Below, in pieces: positions 1 through 10,426 of a DNA stretch of 25,965 bases. Numbering within the stretch: position 1 is the stretch's first letter; each line of letters opens with the position of its first letter. The position numbers and the translations under genes were made by a program. The notes under the pieces are model-generated. The model saw only the letters and a list, made by a program, of their open reading frames with translations, ran no database searches and was not told where the DNA came from. This DNA comes from Priapulus caudatus. Taxonomy: Eukaryota; Priapulida; Priapulimorpha; Priapulimorphida; Priapulidae. The stretch lies in the NCBI RefSeq assembly GCF_000485595.1, contig NW_014579096.1, positions 17,507 through 43,471 of the forward strand. The letters run 5' to 3'.

Positions 1-284
1 GGGCTATGTATGCGTCACGAGTGTATGTTTACATTAAACAATATAGTAAAATAAGATGTATAATACAGCAATTTAACCATAACTATTTACGGTGACGTAA
101 TCACTTGATGTGGAAATAAAAAGAGATACATGAAATCACAATGAAATCAAGAGCGTATTAATAAAGAATACCTTCTTTATATTAAATTTTAAAAAAATTA
201 TCACAAATTAAATTTATAAAAATTTTAATTAAAAATTAAATTAACAAACAATTAAAGAAAAAAATTACGTGTGCCTGCGTGCAC
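1..284. other. AT-rich unique sequence, no gene seen
   Basis: This stretch is strongly A/T rich, especially from about 180 to 265, where it is mostly runs of A and T with AATTAAA-like words. No long frame, RNA gene or terminal inverted repeat is visible. It ends directly at a 16-bp minisatellite. Confidence 0.6.
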
Positions 285-364
285 CGTAGGACCAACGACC
301 CGTAGGACCATCGACCCGTAGGATCAACGACTCGTAGGACCAACGACCTGTAGGACTAAAGAAC
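285..364 (+). repeat. 16-bp minisatellite, five units
   Basis: Five head-to-tail units of CGTAGGACCAACGACC start at 285, 301, 317, 333 and 349. The units differ by one to a few substitutions and have no indels; the last is the most diverged. The array sits between AT-rich DNA and a long CT tract. Confidence 0.9.
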
Positions 365-371
365 TGTAATC

Positions 372-618
372 GTCTCTTTCTCTCCCCTCTCTCTCTGTCT
401 CTGCCTCTGCCTCTCTCTGCGTGTCTCTCTCATTCTCTCTCTCTCTCCGCTCTCTCTTTCTCTCTCCCCCTCTCTCTCTCCCTCTCCTCTCTCTCTTTCT
501 CTTCCCCCTCTTTCTCGTTCTCTCTCCCTCTCCCTTCTCTCTTTCTTTCTCCCCTTTCTCCCCGTCTCCCCCCCTCTCTCTTTCTCTCTCCCCTTTTCTC
601 TATCTTTCTATCTTTCTC
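372..618 (+). repeat. Imperfect CT polypyrimidine tract
   Basis: About 245 bases consist almost entirely of C and T, mainly CT dinucleotides with CCC, TTT and occasional G interruptions. An 83-residue Leu/Ser/Pro/Phe frame across it is read-through of the repeat, not a gene. Confidence 0.9.
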
Positions 619-1281
619 GGTTTAGCTAATTACACTATTTCAGATAAACCCCGAAGCGAGTTGAACAGTTAAGAGTCGCAATAAAGAAAAAAAGGTATCG
701 ATCACAACAAGCCCGTGCTTATTTAAGTGGTTCCGTGACGTATTTGATAGATTTCTAGCATTTTTTCTGCTAACTCGGGGCATTATATGAGCCGTGTATT
801 GCCGTCATTTTGCCGCGCCCGATTAAATATTTCCACTTGGTCCGCAATGCAACGTCGTTCTCTAAGCGTTACTCGACTCAATCAGAGCACTTTAACGCAC
901 TTGCCTACCCATGTACACACATACAGAAATATATACTTCAGGGCTGCCTATATCTCCAACCTACGGCATAAAACACACCCACGCAGTTTGCCATTTATAT
1001 TTTTAGTACAATCGCATGTATTCATTCACGCCCTGTTGGGTTTACTATTCAATTTGTAGCGACTAATTGGCTGCGCACACAACTATAATGGAATCTGATT
1101 GATATCGCTTAGAGAATGAGATTGTTTACCGATATGATACGAGCCAAAATATTTTCGCGCCATATCTCAGCTGGCAATCATGGATTCTGATGAGTCCTAT
1201 ACTCTGCAGATGCCACGGTCTGTGATAAAAATACAATCACTCCGATGAAGCCATTCATATGTAGCAGGAAGATTCTACCGG
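619..1281. other. Unique intergenic sequence, no gene seen
   Basis: This is mixed-composition DNA between two CT tracts. A 90-codon frame begins at the ATG at 787, but it shows no recognisable motif and is within the length expected by chance. No RNA gene or repeat was recognised. Confidence 0.5.
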
Positions 1282-1360
1282 GTCTCCTTTTCTCTCTTAA
1301 TCTCTCTATCCCCCCTTCTCTCTCGGTCACTCCATTTTCTTTTCTTTTCTCAGTCTCTCT

Positions 1361-1417
<57 letters not shown>

Positions 1418-1697
1418 CTCTCTTTATCTCTCTCAATCTATTTATCCCCCCTCTCGCTCCCAGTCTCTCCCCTCTCGCTCGCGCTTGCGCTCTGTCGTTT
1501 AATCTCTTTATTCTCCCCCGAATACTCTCTCCCAGTCCCTCCGTCCCATTTTTCTCTATCACCTCTTCTCTCCCTATCTATATCAGCAATCTCCCTCTCT
1601 CTCTCTTTCTCTCTTTCAAGGATTCTTTTCTACCTCTCTCTCTTTCACGGATTCTTTTTTTCTCTCTCTCTTCGTAGATTCTCTCTTTCTCGCTCTT
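1282..1697 (+). repeat. CT microsatellite and polypyrimidine tract
   Basis: A long pyrimidine-rich tract has an uninterrupted CT run at about 1365-1414, flanked by degenerate CT/CCT/TTT sequence with GATTC interruptions. The two long frames, Ser/Leu-rich on + and Arg/Glu-rich on -, are repeat translations. Confidence 0.9.
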
Positions 1698-1853
1698 GCA
1701 TATATATTTAAATTAATTCAAGCGATTTCGCGCCTAACTGTCAGTTAGCTGATGCCGCTGTCGACTCTTCACAATGCCAAGCACTTAGTAATTCCCACAC
1801 CGTCCGTTAATTTGTTTGAGCTTGGACTAAGAATCGACGGGGCACGCACGCAG

Positions 1854-2045
1854 ACCATCGCACACATACATACACAGATACCCACACGCCAACCCGGCAC
1901 ATCACGACACCTCTCGTCTCTGCTCTCCTCCTCGTCTCTCCTCTCTCTCTCTTCTCTTTCTCTATCACACACAATCACACACACACACACACACACACAC
2001 CCGCCGCGTCTCTAGGCCGGCTTGCGGCCTGGGCCCAGGTTCGTC

Positions 2046-2081
<36 letters not shown>

Positions 2082-2375
2082 GTCAGAGACATCCGGACAC
2101 ATTTTTCACACACACGCACAACCGCACGCACACAGCAACACAACAACACGCGCGCGCACGCGCAGCCGCACGCACTACAAGCCACAACGCACATCACGGT
2201 GGGACGGGTGCCGCGCACGCACACACCGCGGACGGCGTTGCTATTCGTGACGCCGCAGCATCACACAACGACACCTCACACGCGACAGCAAGGCACAGTT
2301 AATCCCTCGATTGGTAGTCGGCACTACGCGACGCAACACGCACACACTCCAACACACGAACACACGCACGCACAC

Positions 2376-2410
<35 letters not shown>

Positions 2411-2429
2411 CGTCCACCACACACACACC
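1854..2429 (+). repeat. CA-rich region with three pure CA runs
   Basis: The region is dominated by CA, CACG and CACACG words. Pure CA runs lie at about 1976-2001, 2049-2079 and 2378-2407. The DNA between them is also G-poor on this strand and looks like decayed CA repeat mixed with GC-rich sequence. Thr/His frames on + and Val/Cys frames on - follow from the repeat. Confidence 0.85.
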
Positions 2430-3499
2430 TAAATAAATAAGCCGTCGGACGTTGGGAGGCACGTCAGAGGCGGCTATAGTCCTTTTCTCGACTAGGACAA
2501 AAGTTCTTCGTGCGAAAACGCAGCTGGTTCTGAATCATCTTTTTTTTTTATAAATCCGTCTTCCAAGCAGAGAGCAGCGTCGCACGCATGTTTGGTAGAG
2601 AAATGTCGGCTGTTACTGACAACTTTACAACTCCGTCACGTCACAGATTCCGCTTCGAATAAAGACCAAATGCGCGAGCCAACAGCGATGCCCGAAGGCT
2701 TGGCAGTAAATGGATTCTCCGACAGCCGACGAAGGCGGCCGAGACGAAGAGACAACACCGCAGGGAGTCCATTTAAAAATATATTAAAGAAATTTCCATT
2801 TGTTCAAAAAACAAGTGGCACACATTTGTATTCAGATATGCGCATTAATGATGTAAAAAGTCACAGCTAGTCATATCCGACCACCCATACGTGCATCAGT
2901 CACCGCGCTCCCTCGTGTCTTCGTTTATCAGGGGATTATTTTTCAGCAGGAATTTCTTCTCTTTAAATGGGAATTGTTGTGATAAGATGCTCTCGTAAAT
3001 GTAGAGAAAGTCTTAGATAAGCCCGCAAATACATCCTCCACACTCTTCGTGCACATCTCCACCATTTTTCTTGGGGGAGGCTCCCCCACACACACACTCC
3101 CACAGACACCCTTCACATTTTCCGTTTCGCATTTTACAGCCAGCTTCTTTTCATAAAATCCTTCTGAGATTGCGAACAGACGGTGAGGTTATGGTGGCAG
3201 TGATGGTCGTGAGTGTGGGGGGGAGGGGGCAAGATTTCATTGTGCACGATTCAATAGCAGCTAGCGGTCCGCGCGTGCGCACGCACATACATTACTGCAA
3301 CGTCTAACACTGCATTTACATCCGTTAATACCGGCTAATAGTGTTGTGTCGGGAGATGATAAATTTGTGCTTAGAATTTGCCACGGGACATAATCAGGAT
3401 TATTTTTATTACTGCTCTGTCAGCTTGCGGATTCGAACCATAGCTAGGGGCATTGGTTGAACCATAGAAATAATATACTAGTTAGACATACTAGCGTAT
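2430..3499. other. Unique intergenic sequence, no gene seen
   Basis: About 1.07 kb of mixed-composition DNA. Frames of 92 and 78 codons (2592-2870 and 3071-3307) have no recognisable domains. A T-loop-like word on the minus strand near 3427-3440 was tested as a tRNA and rejected. A G-rich run lies near 3216-3229. Confidence 0.45.
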
Positions 3500-3570
3500 A
3501 TTAGCACATAGCATATAGCACATAGCACAAAGCACATAATACATATAGCACATACAGCATATAGCACATA
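3500..3570 (+). repeat. AGCACATA/GCATAT short tandem repeat
   Basis: Degenerate head-to-tail copies of 6-8 base words related to AGCACATA. The unit length varies, so this is a decayed short minisatellite. Confidence 0.8.
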
Positions 3571-3880
3571 GCATATATTAGACAACGCGTGTCTCTATAT
3601 TTTTTATGGGTCGAACTAATAACTAGTAGCAGACCTTTCCTGGATGCGTATATTCTGCAAGCGCAGGGCACCATCCGTCACCGCTACTGTCATGCAGGGA
3701 CTTCATTCTTACGTTATTATCGGCACAACATCGTATATAAATTGGCTTTGACCGTGGCCTGACTCTCGCGTCCGTCGTGACGTGAATATATGCGCTCTGA
3801 TTGGCGAGGAGCAGCAATATTTCAGCTGTGATGAGATGGCGATGCAGCTGCCGTACATGTACGTGACAATACCACGGGAA
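3571..3880. other. Unique sequence, no gene seen
   Basis: Mixed DNA with an open minus-strand frame (101 codons, 3623-3928) that runs into the neighbouring TCTG repeat. No motif was recognised. Confidence 0.4.
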
Positions 3881-4150
3881 CGTCTGTCTCTCTGTCTGTC
3901 TGTCTGTCTCCGTCTGTCTGTCTGTCACTCGCCAAGACGTGTACGGCTACAGAGTTACCACGTAGGCGTTCACTCATTCTCTGACTCACTCTCTGTCTCA
4001 CTCACTCACTGTCTCTCTCACTCTCGGTCTGTCTCACTCACATCACTGTTCACTCTCTGTCTCTCTCACTCACTCACTCACTCTCTGTCTCGCTCACTGT
4101 GTCTCTGTTGCTGTCTTTTCTCTGTCTGTTTTACTGCTGTCTGTGTCAAG
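3881..4150 (+). repeat. TCTG and CTCA/CTCT tetranucleotide repeats
   Basis: Perfect and near-perfect TCTG units lie at about 3884-3926. After about 40 bases of unique DNA comes a longer stretch of CTCA, CTCT and CTGT units to about 4145. The 151-codon frame starting at 3782 is largely a translation of these repeats. Confidence 0.85.
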
Positions 4151-4399
4151 ACGTGTGCGACTGCAGGGTTACTGTGTACTGCGCTTTGTCGGTGGAATTA
4201 CGTTTCAGTAGCTCCTCGAAGCAGCAATTCCAACTAAAGTGCGTGAATTTGCATTCTCAGCAGAAAGCACATGCATGTCAGCTTCATGCAGACAGGTAAA
4301 ACACCGTCAGAGCACATTACTGTAATGACTCACGGCGTATACTAGTATCAGTGGTGTCATAATATAGACATATATGTGCATACACATGCGCATACATGA

Positions 4400-4632
4400 T
4401 ACACAAACACACGCGCGCACGCACGCACGCACGCACGCACGCACACAGCGCGACCCTTCGTGCACACACACACACCCGGCGGATTCACACACAACACGAC
4501 CCAAACACACACACGACACATGGCTCTCTTTTCTCGACACACACACGGCTTTCTTCGGAACACGCACGCACCACGCACGAGCAACGCACCACACCGTACA
4601 CCACAAGCACAGCGCCACACACCGCGTGAAGA
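4400..4632 (+). repeat. CA/CGCA-rich simple repeat region
   Basis: GCAC tetranucleotides repeat from about 4412 to 4445, followed by CACACA blocks and diverged CACG words to about 4630. Six overlapping frames on both strands cross it, as expected for low-complexity sequence without stop-forming words. Confidence 0.85.
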
Positions 4633-5211
4633 CACACTAGCCGCAATGAACGTCTGAAAAATTCGTAGGCCATACAGATAGAGGACGTTCATCATTACTT
4701 CAACCGAGATTACGCCATGCAGTGTTTGCATACGTGATTGGAACAGAGAAACGAAAGCAACAAATAGCACGACAGAATGTGCCGACAAATGCGCGCCGAC
4801 ACAATGGAAAGTAAATATCGCCGAGATACCAGAGGTCTGACAGAGAGAGGTTCTAAATTTTCATTTCCGGCGCAACCATAAATGCTTGCATCATCTTCTC
4901 GGTCGTTATGCAAATAGTGTGTGTCGTAGAGTGACAGCGCCATTTGTCTTCCTGTCTCTGAATTTTACACAGCGCTTTGATTTTGTTCAGCAGCGGTCTG
5001 GTTTCACGTTATCTACGGATAAACCATCTGCAGAAAACGCTAAACCAAATTGCACAAACGAGCGTTATTCCAGATTTAAACATCGGACACAATTTTGTGG
5101 ATATTAGAGTAGTATGCGCAGAGCCTCGCCAGTGACAGGACTAGCGCCTGACACGGCAATTGTATGTTTCCTGCACAGATTTTACGAATCGGCACAAAAG
5201 ATAGATAGGAT
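4633..5211. other. Unique intergenic sequence, no gene seen
   Basis: About 580 bases of mixed composition. The frames present (4710-4943 minus, 4886-5107 plus) are under 80 codons and unrecognisable. The segment ends at the purine tract forming the left wing of the inverted pair described at 5633-5713. Confidence 0.45.
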
Positions 5212-5632
<421 letters not shown>

Positions 5633-5635
<3 letters not shown>

Positions 5636-5713
5636 ATCTAGAGTCATTGCAACACAGTATCGCAATTAGTATAAATTGGCTTCGTCAAAGGTTCTATTCG
5701 TCCTTTTATCTTC
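5633..5713 (+). repeat. Inverted-repeat core, copy 1 (SINE/MITE-like)
   Basis: This ~81-bp non-simple sequence recurs in reverse complement at 8016-8098. By eye, the copies differ at about six positions including a one-base indel, so identity is roughly 93 percent. Both copies are joined on the same side to long GA/GT (here) or CT/CA (there) tracts. A shared unique core plus a simple-repeat wing suggests a short mobile element with a microsatellite tail, or the arms of a foldback element. It encodes nothing recognisable and the family cannot be named from sequence alone. Confidence 0.75.
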
Positions 5714-5934
5714 CTATTGTGCCTTATCAAATCATGGCCATTGGAAACGATCGCTCTTCCCAATGCCAATGATTCTTGCGCTATGTAACGCTATGCACGC
5801 GAGCATGCATTGGTTTAAACTATAATAGCTGCATGCGTTCATGCGCCCGTATACCGCCGGCGCTTGCTCAGTGCTCCCATGCAGATTGCTGCAAGAAAGT
5901 CAATTGATAATTGATGCGTGTAGTATATCTACAC

Positions 5935-5945
5935 CTATCTAATCG

Positions 5946-6003
<58 letters not shown>

Positions 6004-6040
6004 CTATCTAATCTATCTAATCTATCTATCTATCTATCTA

Positions 6041-6089
<49 letters not shown>

Positions 6090-6441
6090 ATCTATCTATC
6101 TATCTATCTATCTATCTAGTCTATCTATCTATCTATCAATCTAATCAATATATCTATCTAATCTATCTATTCTAATCTATCTATCTATCTATCTATCTAT
6201 CTAAATATATATCTATATATCTACTTCTAATCTATCTAATCTCTTATCTATCTATATCTATCTATAATCTATCTATCATCTTCTATCTATTCTATCTATC
6301 TATCTATCTCTCTATCTATCTATCTATCTAATCTATCTATCTATCTATACTATCTATCTATCTAAATGCTTTATCCCTTATCTATGCTATCTATCTATTT
6401 ATTCTATATCTCTCTCTATATATCATATATATATATATATA
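5935..6441 (+). repeat. TCTA tetranucleotide array with TA tail
   Basis: Nearly 470 bases of TCTA units are interrupted by frequent single-base deletions (TCTAATCTA) and short variants. The array becomes more degenerate after about 6200 and ends in a TA run at about 6424-6441. The interruptions suggest an old array or homopolymer-type sequencing noise. Confidence 0.95.
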
Positions 6442-6681
6442 GCCTTAAAACTAATAGTAAATATAATTCGTGTTTCTTTAACATCGTTTTGTTACTGGAG
6501 CGGCTAGAGTTTCCGTGCTGCGGTCATACGCAGCGTGTTTTGCTAGACGCGAGATTGAAATTCTAAGACCGGGGGCTGGGTAAGACAACGACTGACAGGC
6601 CATTTCACGCTCGAACGAGCACAGCCGCATGAAGACGCACGTTGCAAATGAAAAACCAATGATGTATTGCGAGCAAAACTC

Positions 6682-6780
6682 TAGACTGACACCTTAAGTC
6701 GCCGCTGACAAGCCGCACAATGTCTTTGCCAAATACTGTCGTTGCTCATCTACGCGGCGATTTTTTTGGGTGCCAGTCTA
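6682..6780. mobile_element. Miniature inverted-repeat element, 99 bp
   Basis: The left end TAGACTGACACC (6682-6693) matches the reverse complement of the right end (6769-6780) at 11 of 12 positions. A second inner match, TCGCCGC, lies at 6699-6705 opposite GCGGCGA at 6754-6760. The interior is about 50 bp with no coding capacity. If the TA at each edge is a target duplication, the ends would fit the IS630/Tc1/mariner insertion habit, but TA is part of the palindrome and is weak evidence. Related ends occur at 7807-7893 and 8618-8629. Confidence 0.6.
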
Positions 6781-6994
6781 AGACGAATATCAGAGATAAA
6801 AATGGCCGACGATTGCTGGCAACCCATCGTCGATGGCGTCATTAAAACGTCATCATTTTGTGAGTAGTTAGCGATGCTTGCATCGTCGCGGTGATGGGTT
6901 TGTGGTTCATGAGCGAACCGTCAGAAGGAGAAATGAAATGCTCGCGGATAAATGGGACCCGGATCGATGCGAGCAAATGACATCGAGATACGAT

Positions 6995-7022
6995 TTAATT
7001 AATTAATTAATCAATTAATTAA
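6995..7022. repeat. TTAA tetranucleotide repeat
   Basis: About seven TTAA-type units with one C interruption. It is self-complementary and so a candidate for cruciform extrusion, but short. Confidence 0.8.
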
Positions 7023-7130
7023 TGCGATTTCGAGAACGGAACGACGTCCATATACGAGAAACGATGACTTAACTGCGACGCGTCGTCATGTATCATGCGT
7101 AATAGCATTCGAATCGTACGTGTGAATGAC

Positions 7131-7525
7131 GCTGGGTTTGAGAGCTGGATTTACGCTGGATTTACGCTGGATTTACGCTGGGTTTAAGCTGGTAATACGC
7201 TGGATTTACGCTGGGTTTACGCTGGGTTTACACTGGGTTTAAGCTGGGAATACGCTGGATTTACGCTGGATTTACGCTGGGTTTAAGCTGGTAATACGCT
7301 GGATTTACGCTGGGTTTACGCTGGGACACTGGGTTTAAGCTGGGAATACGCTGGATTTACGCTGGATTTACGCTGGGTTTAAGCTGGTAATACGCTGGAT
7401 TTACGCTGGGTTTACGCTGGGTTTACACTGGGTTTAAGCTGGTAATACGCTGGATTTACGGTGAGTTTACACTGAGTTTACGTTGGGTTTACACTGAGTT
7501 TACGCTGGGTTTACGCCGGATATAT
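7131..7525 (+). repeat. 11-bp minisatellite with 99-bp higher-order repeat
   Basis: Thirty-five or so units related to GCTGGATTTAC run head to tail. Variants (GCTGGGTTTAA, GCTGGTAATAC, GCTGGGTTTAC, ACTGGGTTTAA, GCTGGGAATAC) recur in a fixed order. Nine units make a 99-bp super-unit seen at 7155-7253, 7254-7349 (96 bp, one unit shortened by three bases) and 7350-7448. The last units, 7460-7525, are degenerate. No long frame is open because the TAA-containing variants recur. Confidence 0.93.
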
Positions 7526-8015
7526 GTTTTCAAACACTTGCCTATACGCGCGCGCCTGTCCGAGCGCACACACATTTGTTCGTACGCGACTACGTCATCA
7601 TCATCCGCGTTCTATCTCCAGCTCGCGATTGCATCGTCTGCTCACGCCGTGACGTCACGATTCCCGGCGGATTTCCGCAATTCGGCGGCGGTGGAGGCGG
7701 AAAGATTGCGCAATGCTCGGAGCTACATGATCGGCGAGCGATCGTTTAGTTCATTTCTGATCAAGCAGCCGCTTGTTAAAAACGAGACCATTTTGGCGAC
7801 AGGCGTTAGACTGACGCCGTCGTGCTTCTGCATGCGGCAGGCCGTAGTGTGCCAGGCTTGCGGCAGCCGGGGATTTTCTGGGGGGTCAGTCTAGGTGGCC
7901 GTTTCCTATGCTCAGTAGCGGGTCAAGTGTATAGCAGAAGTCGCGCTATATACGCGCTATACTACGCTTCCGCCGCAAACAAACGCTGCAGACAGGCGCG
8001 CGCGCGCACACACAC
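7526..8015. other. Unique CpG-rich sequence, no assignable gene
   Basis: GC- and CpG-rich DNA with a palindromic TGACGTCA word at 7650-7657. Open frames include 118 codons from 7538 (not an ATG in good context), but no domain is recognisable and the frame crosses the miniature element at 7807-7893. The right end grades into CG/CA simple sequence at about 7997-8015. Confidence 0.4.
7807..7893. mobile_element. Miniature inverted-repeat element, 87 bp
   Basis: The ends TAGACTGACGCC (7807-7818) and GGGGTCAGTCTA (7882-7893) are inverted repeats with one mismatch in 12. The right 27 bases resemble the right end of the element at 6682-6780 (about 21-22 of 27 positions, including an A-run followed by a TCNCCG word), which argues for a shared family rather than coincidence. 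It has no coding capacity. Flanking target duplications are not clear beyond the TA contained in the ends. Confidence 0.5.
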
Positions 8016-8098
8016 GAAGATAAAAAGACGAATAGAACCCTTGACGAAGCCAATTTATCTAATTGCGATACTGTGTTGGAATGAATCTAGATCTGTCC
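8016..8098 (-). repeat. Inverted-repeat core, copy 2 (SINE/MITE-like)
   Basis: This is the reverse complement of 5633-5713 with about six differences. Its inner edge abuts a CG/CA simple repeat (about 7997-8015) not present next to copy 1. Its outer edge continues into CT then CA tracts, mirroring the GA/GT tracts of copy 1. The arms lie about 2.3 kb apart. Confidence 0.75.
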
Positions 8099-8170
8099 AT
8101 CTCCCTCTCTTCTCCCCCTTTCTCTCACACACGCAGTCTCTCTCCCTGTCTCTATCTCCCCTTTTATCTC

Positions 8171-8261
<91 letters not shown>

Positions 8262-8445
8262 GTCTATCTCCTCATCTCTCTCTCACTCACTCTTCTCTCT
8301 CTCTCTCTTTCTCTGTCTGTCACTCCCGCTGCCCCATTCTCTCTCTCTCTCGCGCGCGCTCTCTCTCTCTCTCCCTAAATCGTTCTCTCTCCATCTCTCT
8401 TCCTCTCTCTCACGCACACGCACACGCACGCGCACGCTCACCCAC

Positions 8446-8510
<65 letters not shown>

Positions 8511-8541
8511 CACGCGCGCGCGCACACACGCGCACACACCG
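8099..8541 (+). repeat. Compound CT / CA microsatellites
   Basis: Order: CT-rich 8099-8173, a long pure CA run of about 86 bases (8174-8260), CT-rich 8262-8410 with a CGCGCG block, then CA/CGCA 8411-8541 containing a second pure CA run of about 55 bases. The tract forms the right wing of the inverted arrangement with 5212-5713. The 258- and 163-residue Leu/Ser/Thr/His frames are artefacts of the repeat. Confidence 0.93.
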
Positions 8542-8663
8542 ACCGTGGCCCTAAACACAGACGGACCCCATGTGTCCCTGGCAACCGTCGATTTTTGACG
8601 TCACCGTGACGACGCATGGTGTCAGTCTATTTTTCCGGGCTCGGAGTAGACGCAGAAATCACG

Positions 8664-8889
8664 TCCCCCCTTTCCCCAGCTTCCTCCCTTTCCCCAGCTT
8701 CCTCTCCTCTCTCAGCTTCTTCCCTTCCCCAGCTTCCTCCAGCCTCCCCCAGCTTCCTTTCTTTCCCCAGCTTCCTACCTCCCCCAGTTTCCTCCCCTCT
8801 CCAAGCTTCCTCCCCTCCCCAGCTTCCCCCAGCCTCCCCCACATTCCTCTCCTCCCCCAGCTTCTTCCCCTCCCCCAGCTTCCTCCTCC
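8664..8889 (+). repeat. Polypyrimidine minisatellite (CCCCAGCTTCCTCC type)
   Basis: About 225 bases of C/T-rich sequence are built on the recurring word CCCCAGCTTCCTCC, with variable spacers of C and T giving an irregular period of roughly 15-24 bases. The only regular purines are the AG of the CAGCTT core. Long Pro/Ser/Leu and Gly/Glu frames on opposite strands are by-products. Confidence 0.88.
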
Positions 8890-9617
8890 GCGGCGCGACA
8901 ACCACGCTTAACTAAGCCGCATACCTTCCGATTACATCTCGATACCCTGAGTAAAGATAGCTCGCGCAACGAACATGACCGTGATCAGTATGCGCACGAC
9001 GTCCATGGTATATAATTCCCGCGATGTCAATGTCAACTAATGGCATGCGGCGGCCATGATATATAATTCCCGCGCGATGTCAATGTCATATAATGGCATG
9101 CTGTGGCGAGACAAGCGATAAACACGCGTGCGCGCGAAATATTTCGATTTATATTCGCGACGTACTTAGTCATTATATACAAATATGATATTCAAAGGGC
9201 TTCAAGGTCGGCGAGTCGTAACAAGACCCTGAATCGTTCAGATCCATTTCGCCGACGGCGGCCGGCGATCGCGGTGTAGTAATTAGTCTATGTCGGTGAT
9301 TATATAGGGAAGGTTTCTGCCGCCAGGGGGTGTCGTTGTCGGAAATAATGTCAGAAATGGTTTTACGTCGGCGAGTCTGAAATACCATTATGTGAAATGC
9401 TACTGCGCAAAGCACTGCATGATGAACACGATATGACTTTAGAATGGATGGGCACGATGGGAAAGGAAACTTGAACTGAAATGAAGTGATGTTGTGCAAA
9501 GGATACGACAGTTTAGACTTTAAGACTTAATAGACATTTTAGATCATTTCTTGGATCTTTAGACTATATTAACTTCATACCATATATATGTATATATATG
9601 GGTGCGCATGTTCGTAC

Positions 9618-9621
<4 letters not shown>
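8890..9621. other. Unique sequence, no gene seen
   Basis: Mixed DNA containing the short tandem duplication at 9003-9106. A 108-codon minus frame (9173-9499) has no recognisable motif and no supporting codon pattern that I can see. Confidence 0.45.
9003..9106 (+). repeat. Tandem duplication of a ~52-bp unit
   Basis: Two adjacent copies, 9003-9053 (51 bp) and 9054-9106 (53 bp), begin CCATG(G/A)TATATAATTCCCG and end near GGCATGC. They differ by an extra CG and a few substitutions. Each copy carries a TATATAA word. Confidence 0.9.
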
Positions 9622-9654
<33 letters not shown>

Positions 9655-9711
9655 CGCACGTGTGTTTATATAGTTGTATACAAAACTATGTCATTTTAGA
9701 CTTTGCACTAA

Positions 9712-9745
<34 letters not shown>
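9622..9745 (+). repeat. GT run and TA run
   Basis: A pure GT dinucleotide run lies at about 9622-9651 and a pure TA run at about 9715-9745, separated by about 60 bases of unique AT-rich sequence. Confidence 0.93.
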
Positions 9746-9751
<6 letters not shown>

Positions 9752-10195
9752 GAAAACCATTGCTAGTTATCACGTTATTCTGTCAACGAGAAGCAGACCC
9801 CATTATACATCTTCATTCGCATGGCTTTCCCGCGTTTCACGCTGCGGTCCGTCCGTTCCGCAGTACGAACGTTGAACCTAACACACGGTCATCTGTCGGG
9901 CATGCGAGGCTGTCCCTCTAGCACACACGGAAGACGGCCCAATCTCACTATCATTGCTAGTGCCTGCGGTGACGTGCGGTGCGCGTTAGACTGTGTAACG
10001 AAGCGTCAAAACGCGACCGCACGTCGACGCAAGATGGACGCTGTTTTCGTCGCGACCTTTAGCAGGCAGTCAGAGATTTTGTTTTCAGCTGTACGTTGTA
10101 TCGTCTGTGTTGCTATATCAAGAGCTGATAATACCTTAGGTTATTATGACATTGTGTTATTTATTACCTTAGGTAATTATGTCTTAGGTGTTATT
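9746..10195. other. Unique sequence, no gene seen
   Basis: Mixed, partly CpG-rich DNA. A 127-codon frame (9821-10204) starts at an ATG but shows no recognisable domain and ends in AT-rich repeats containing CCTTAGG words near 10134-10190. Not called as a gene. Confidence 0.4.
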
Positions 10196-10426
10196 TGCTC
10201 TTGATTGTATGTTGTTGTGTTTTGCGTTATATGTGTTACATGGTTGCTGTAAGTTGTGTGTTGCATGTTGTGTGTTTTATGTGAATTTGCTGTTAGAGAC
10301 ACGGCGTGTGATGTTATGTTGCATGTCGCATGTTATATGTCGCATGTTGTGTGCTGTTTGCTATATGTTATATGTGGTATGTTGTATAATGTATGTTGTA
10401 TGTTGTATGTTGTATGCATGTTGCCG
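10196..10426 (+). repeat. Degenerate TGTTGTATG-type repeat
   Basis: Seven- to nine-base words of the type TATGTTG, TGTTGCATG and TGTTGTATG recur with irregular spacing and are most regular at about 10370-10420. The strand is almost free of A-C-rich words. Cys/Tyr/Met/Val frames here reflect this composition. Confidence 0.8.

Larger units (their letters stand above)
6442..7130. other. Unique sequence with a miniature element and possible exon-like frame
   Basis: Mostly unique DNA containing the palindromic element at 6682-6780 and a TTAA run at 6995-7022. At 6802 an ATG in AAAATGGCC context opens a 21-codon frame; a GTGAGT donor-like word starts at 6860, just before the stop. This could be a first coding exon but has no homology support. 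Nothing else was seen. Confidence 0.35.

Noticed and set aside
3427-3440. GGATTCGAACC, the complement of a tRNA T-loop, suggesting a minus-strand tRNA
   Set aside because: The T stem has two mismatched or weak pairs, the acceptor strands do not pair, and no D or anticodon arm could be placed.
7822-8598. 258-codon frame rich in Leu, Ser, Thr and His
   Set aside because: Nearly all of it is CT and CA microsatellite. The non-repeat start has no recognisable domain.
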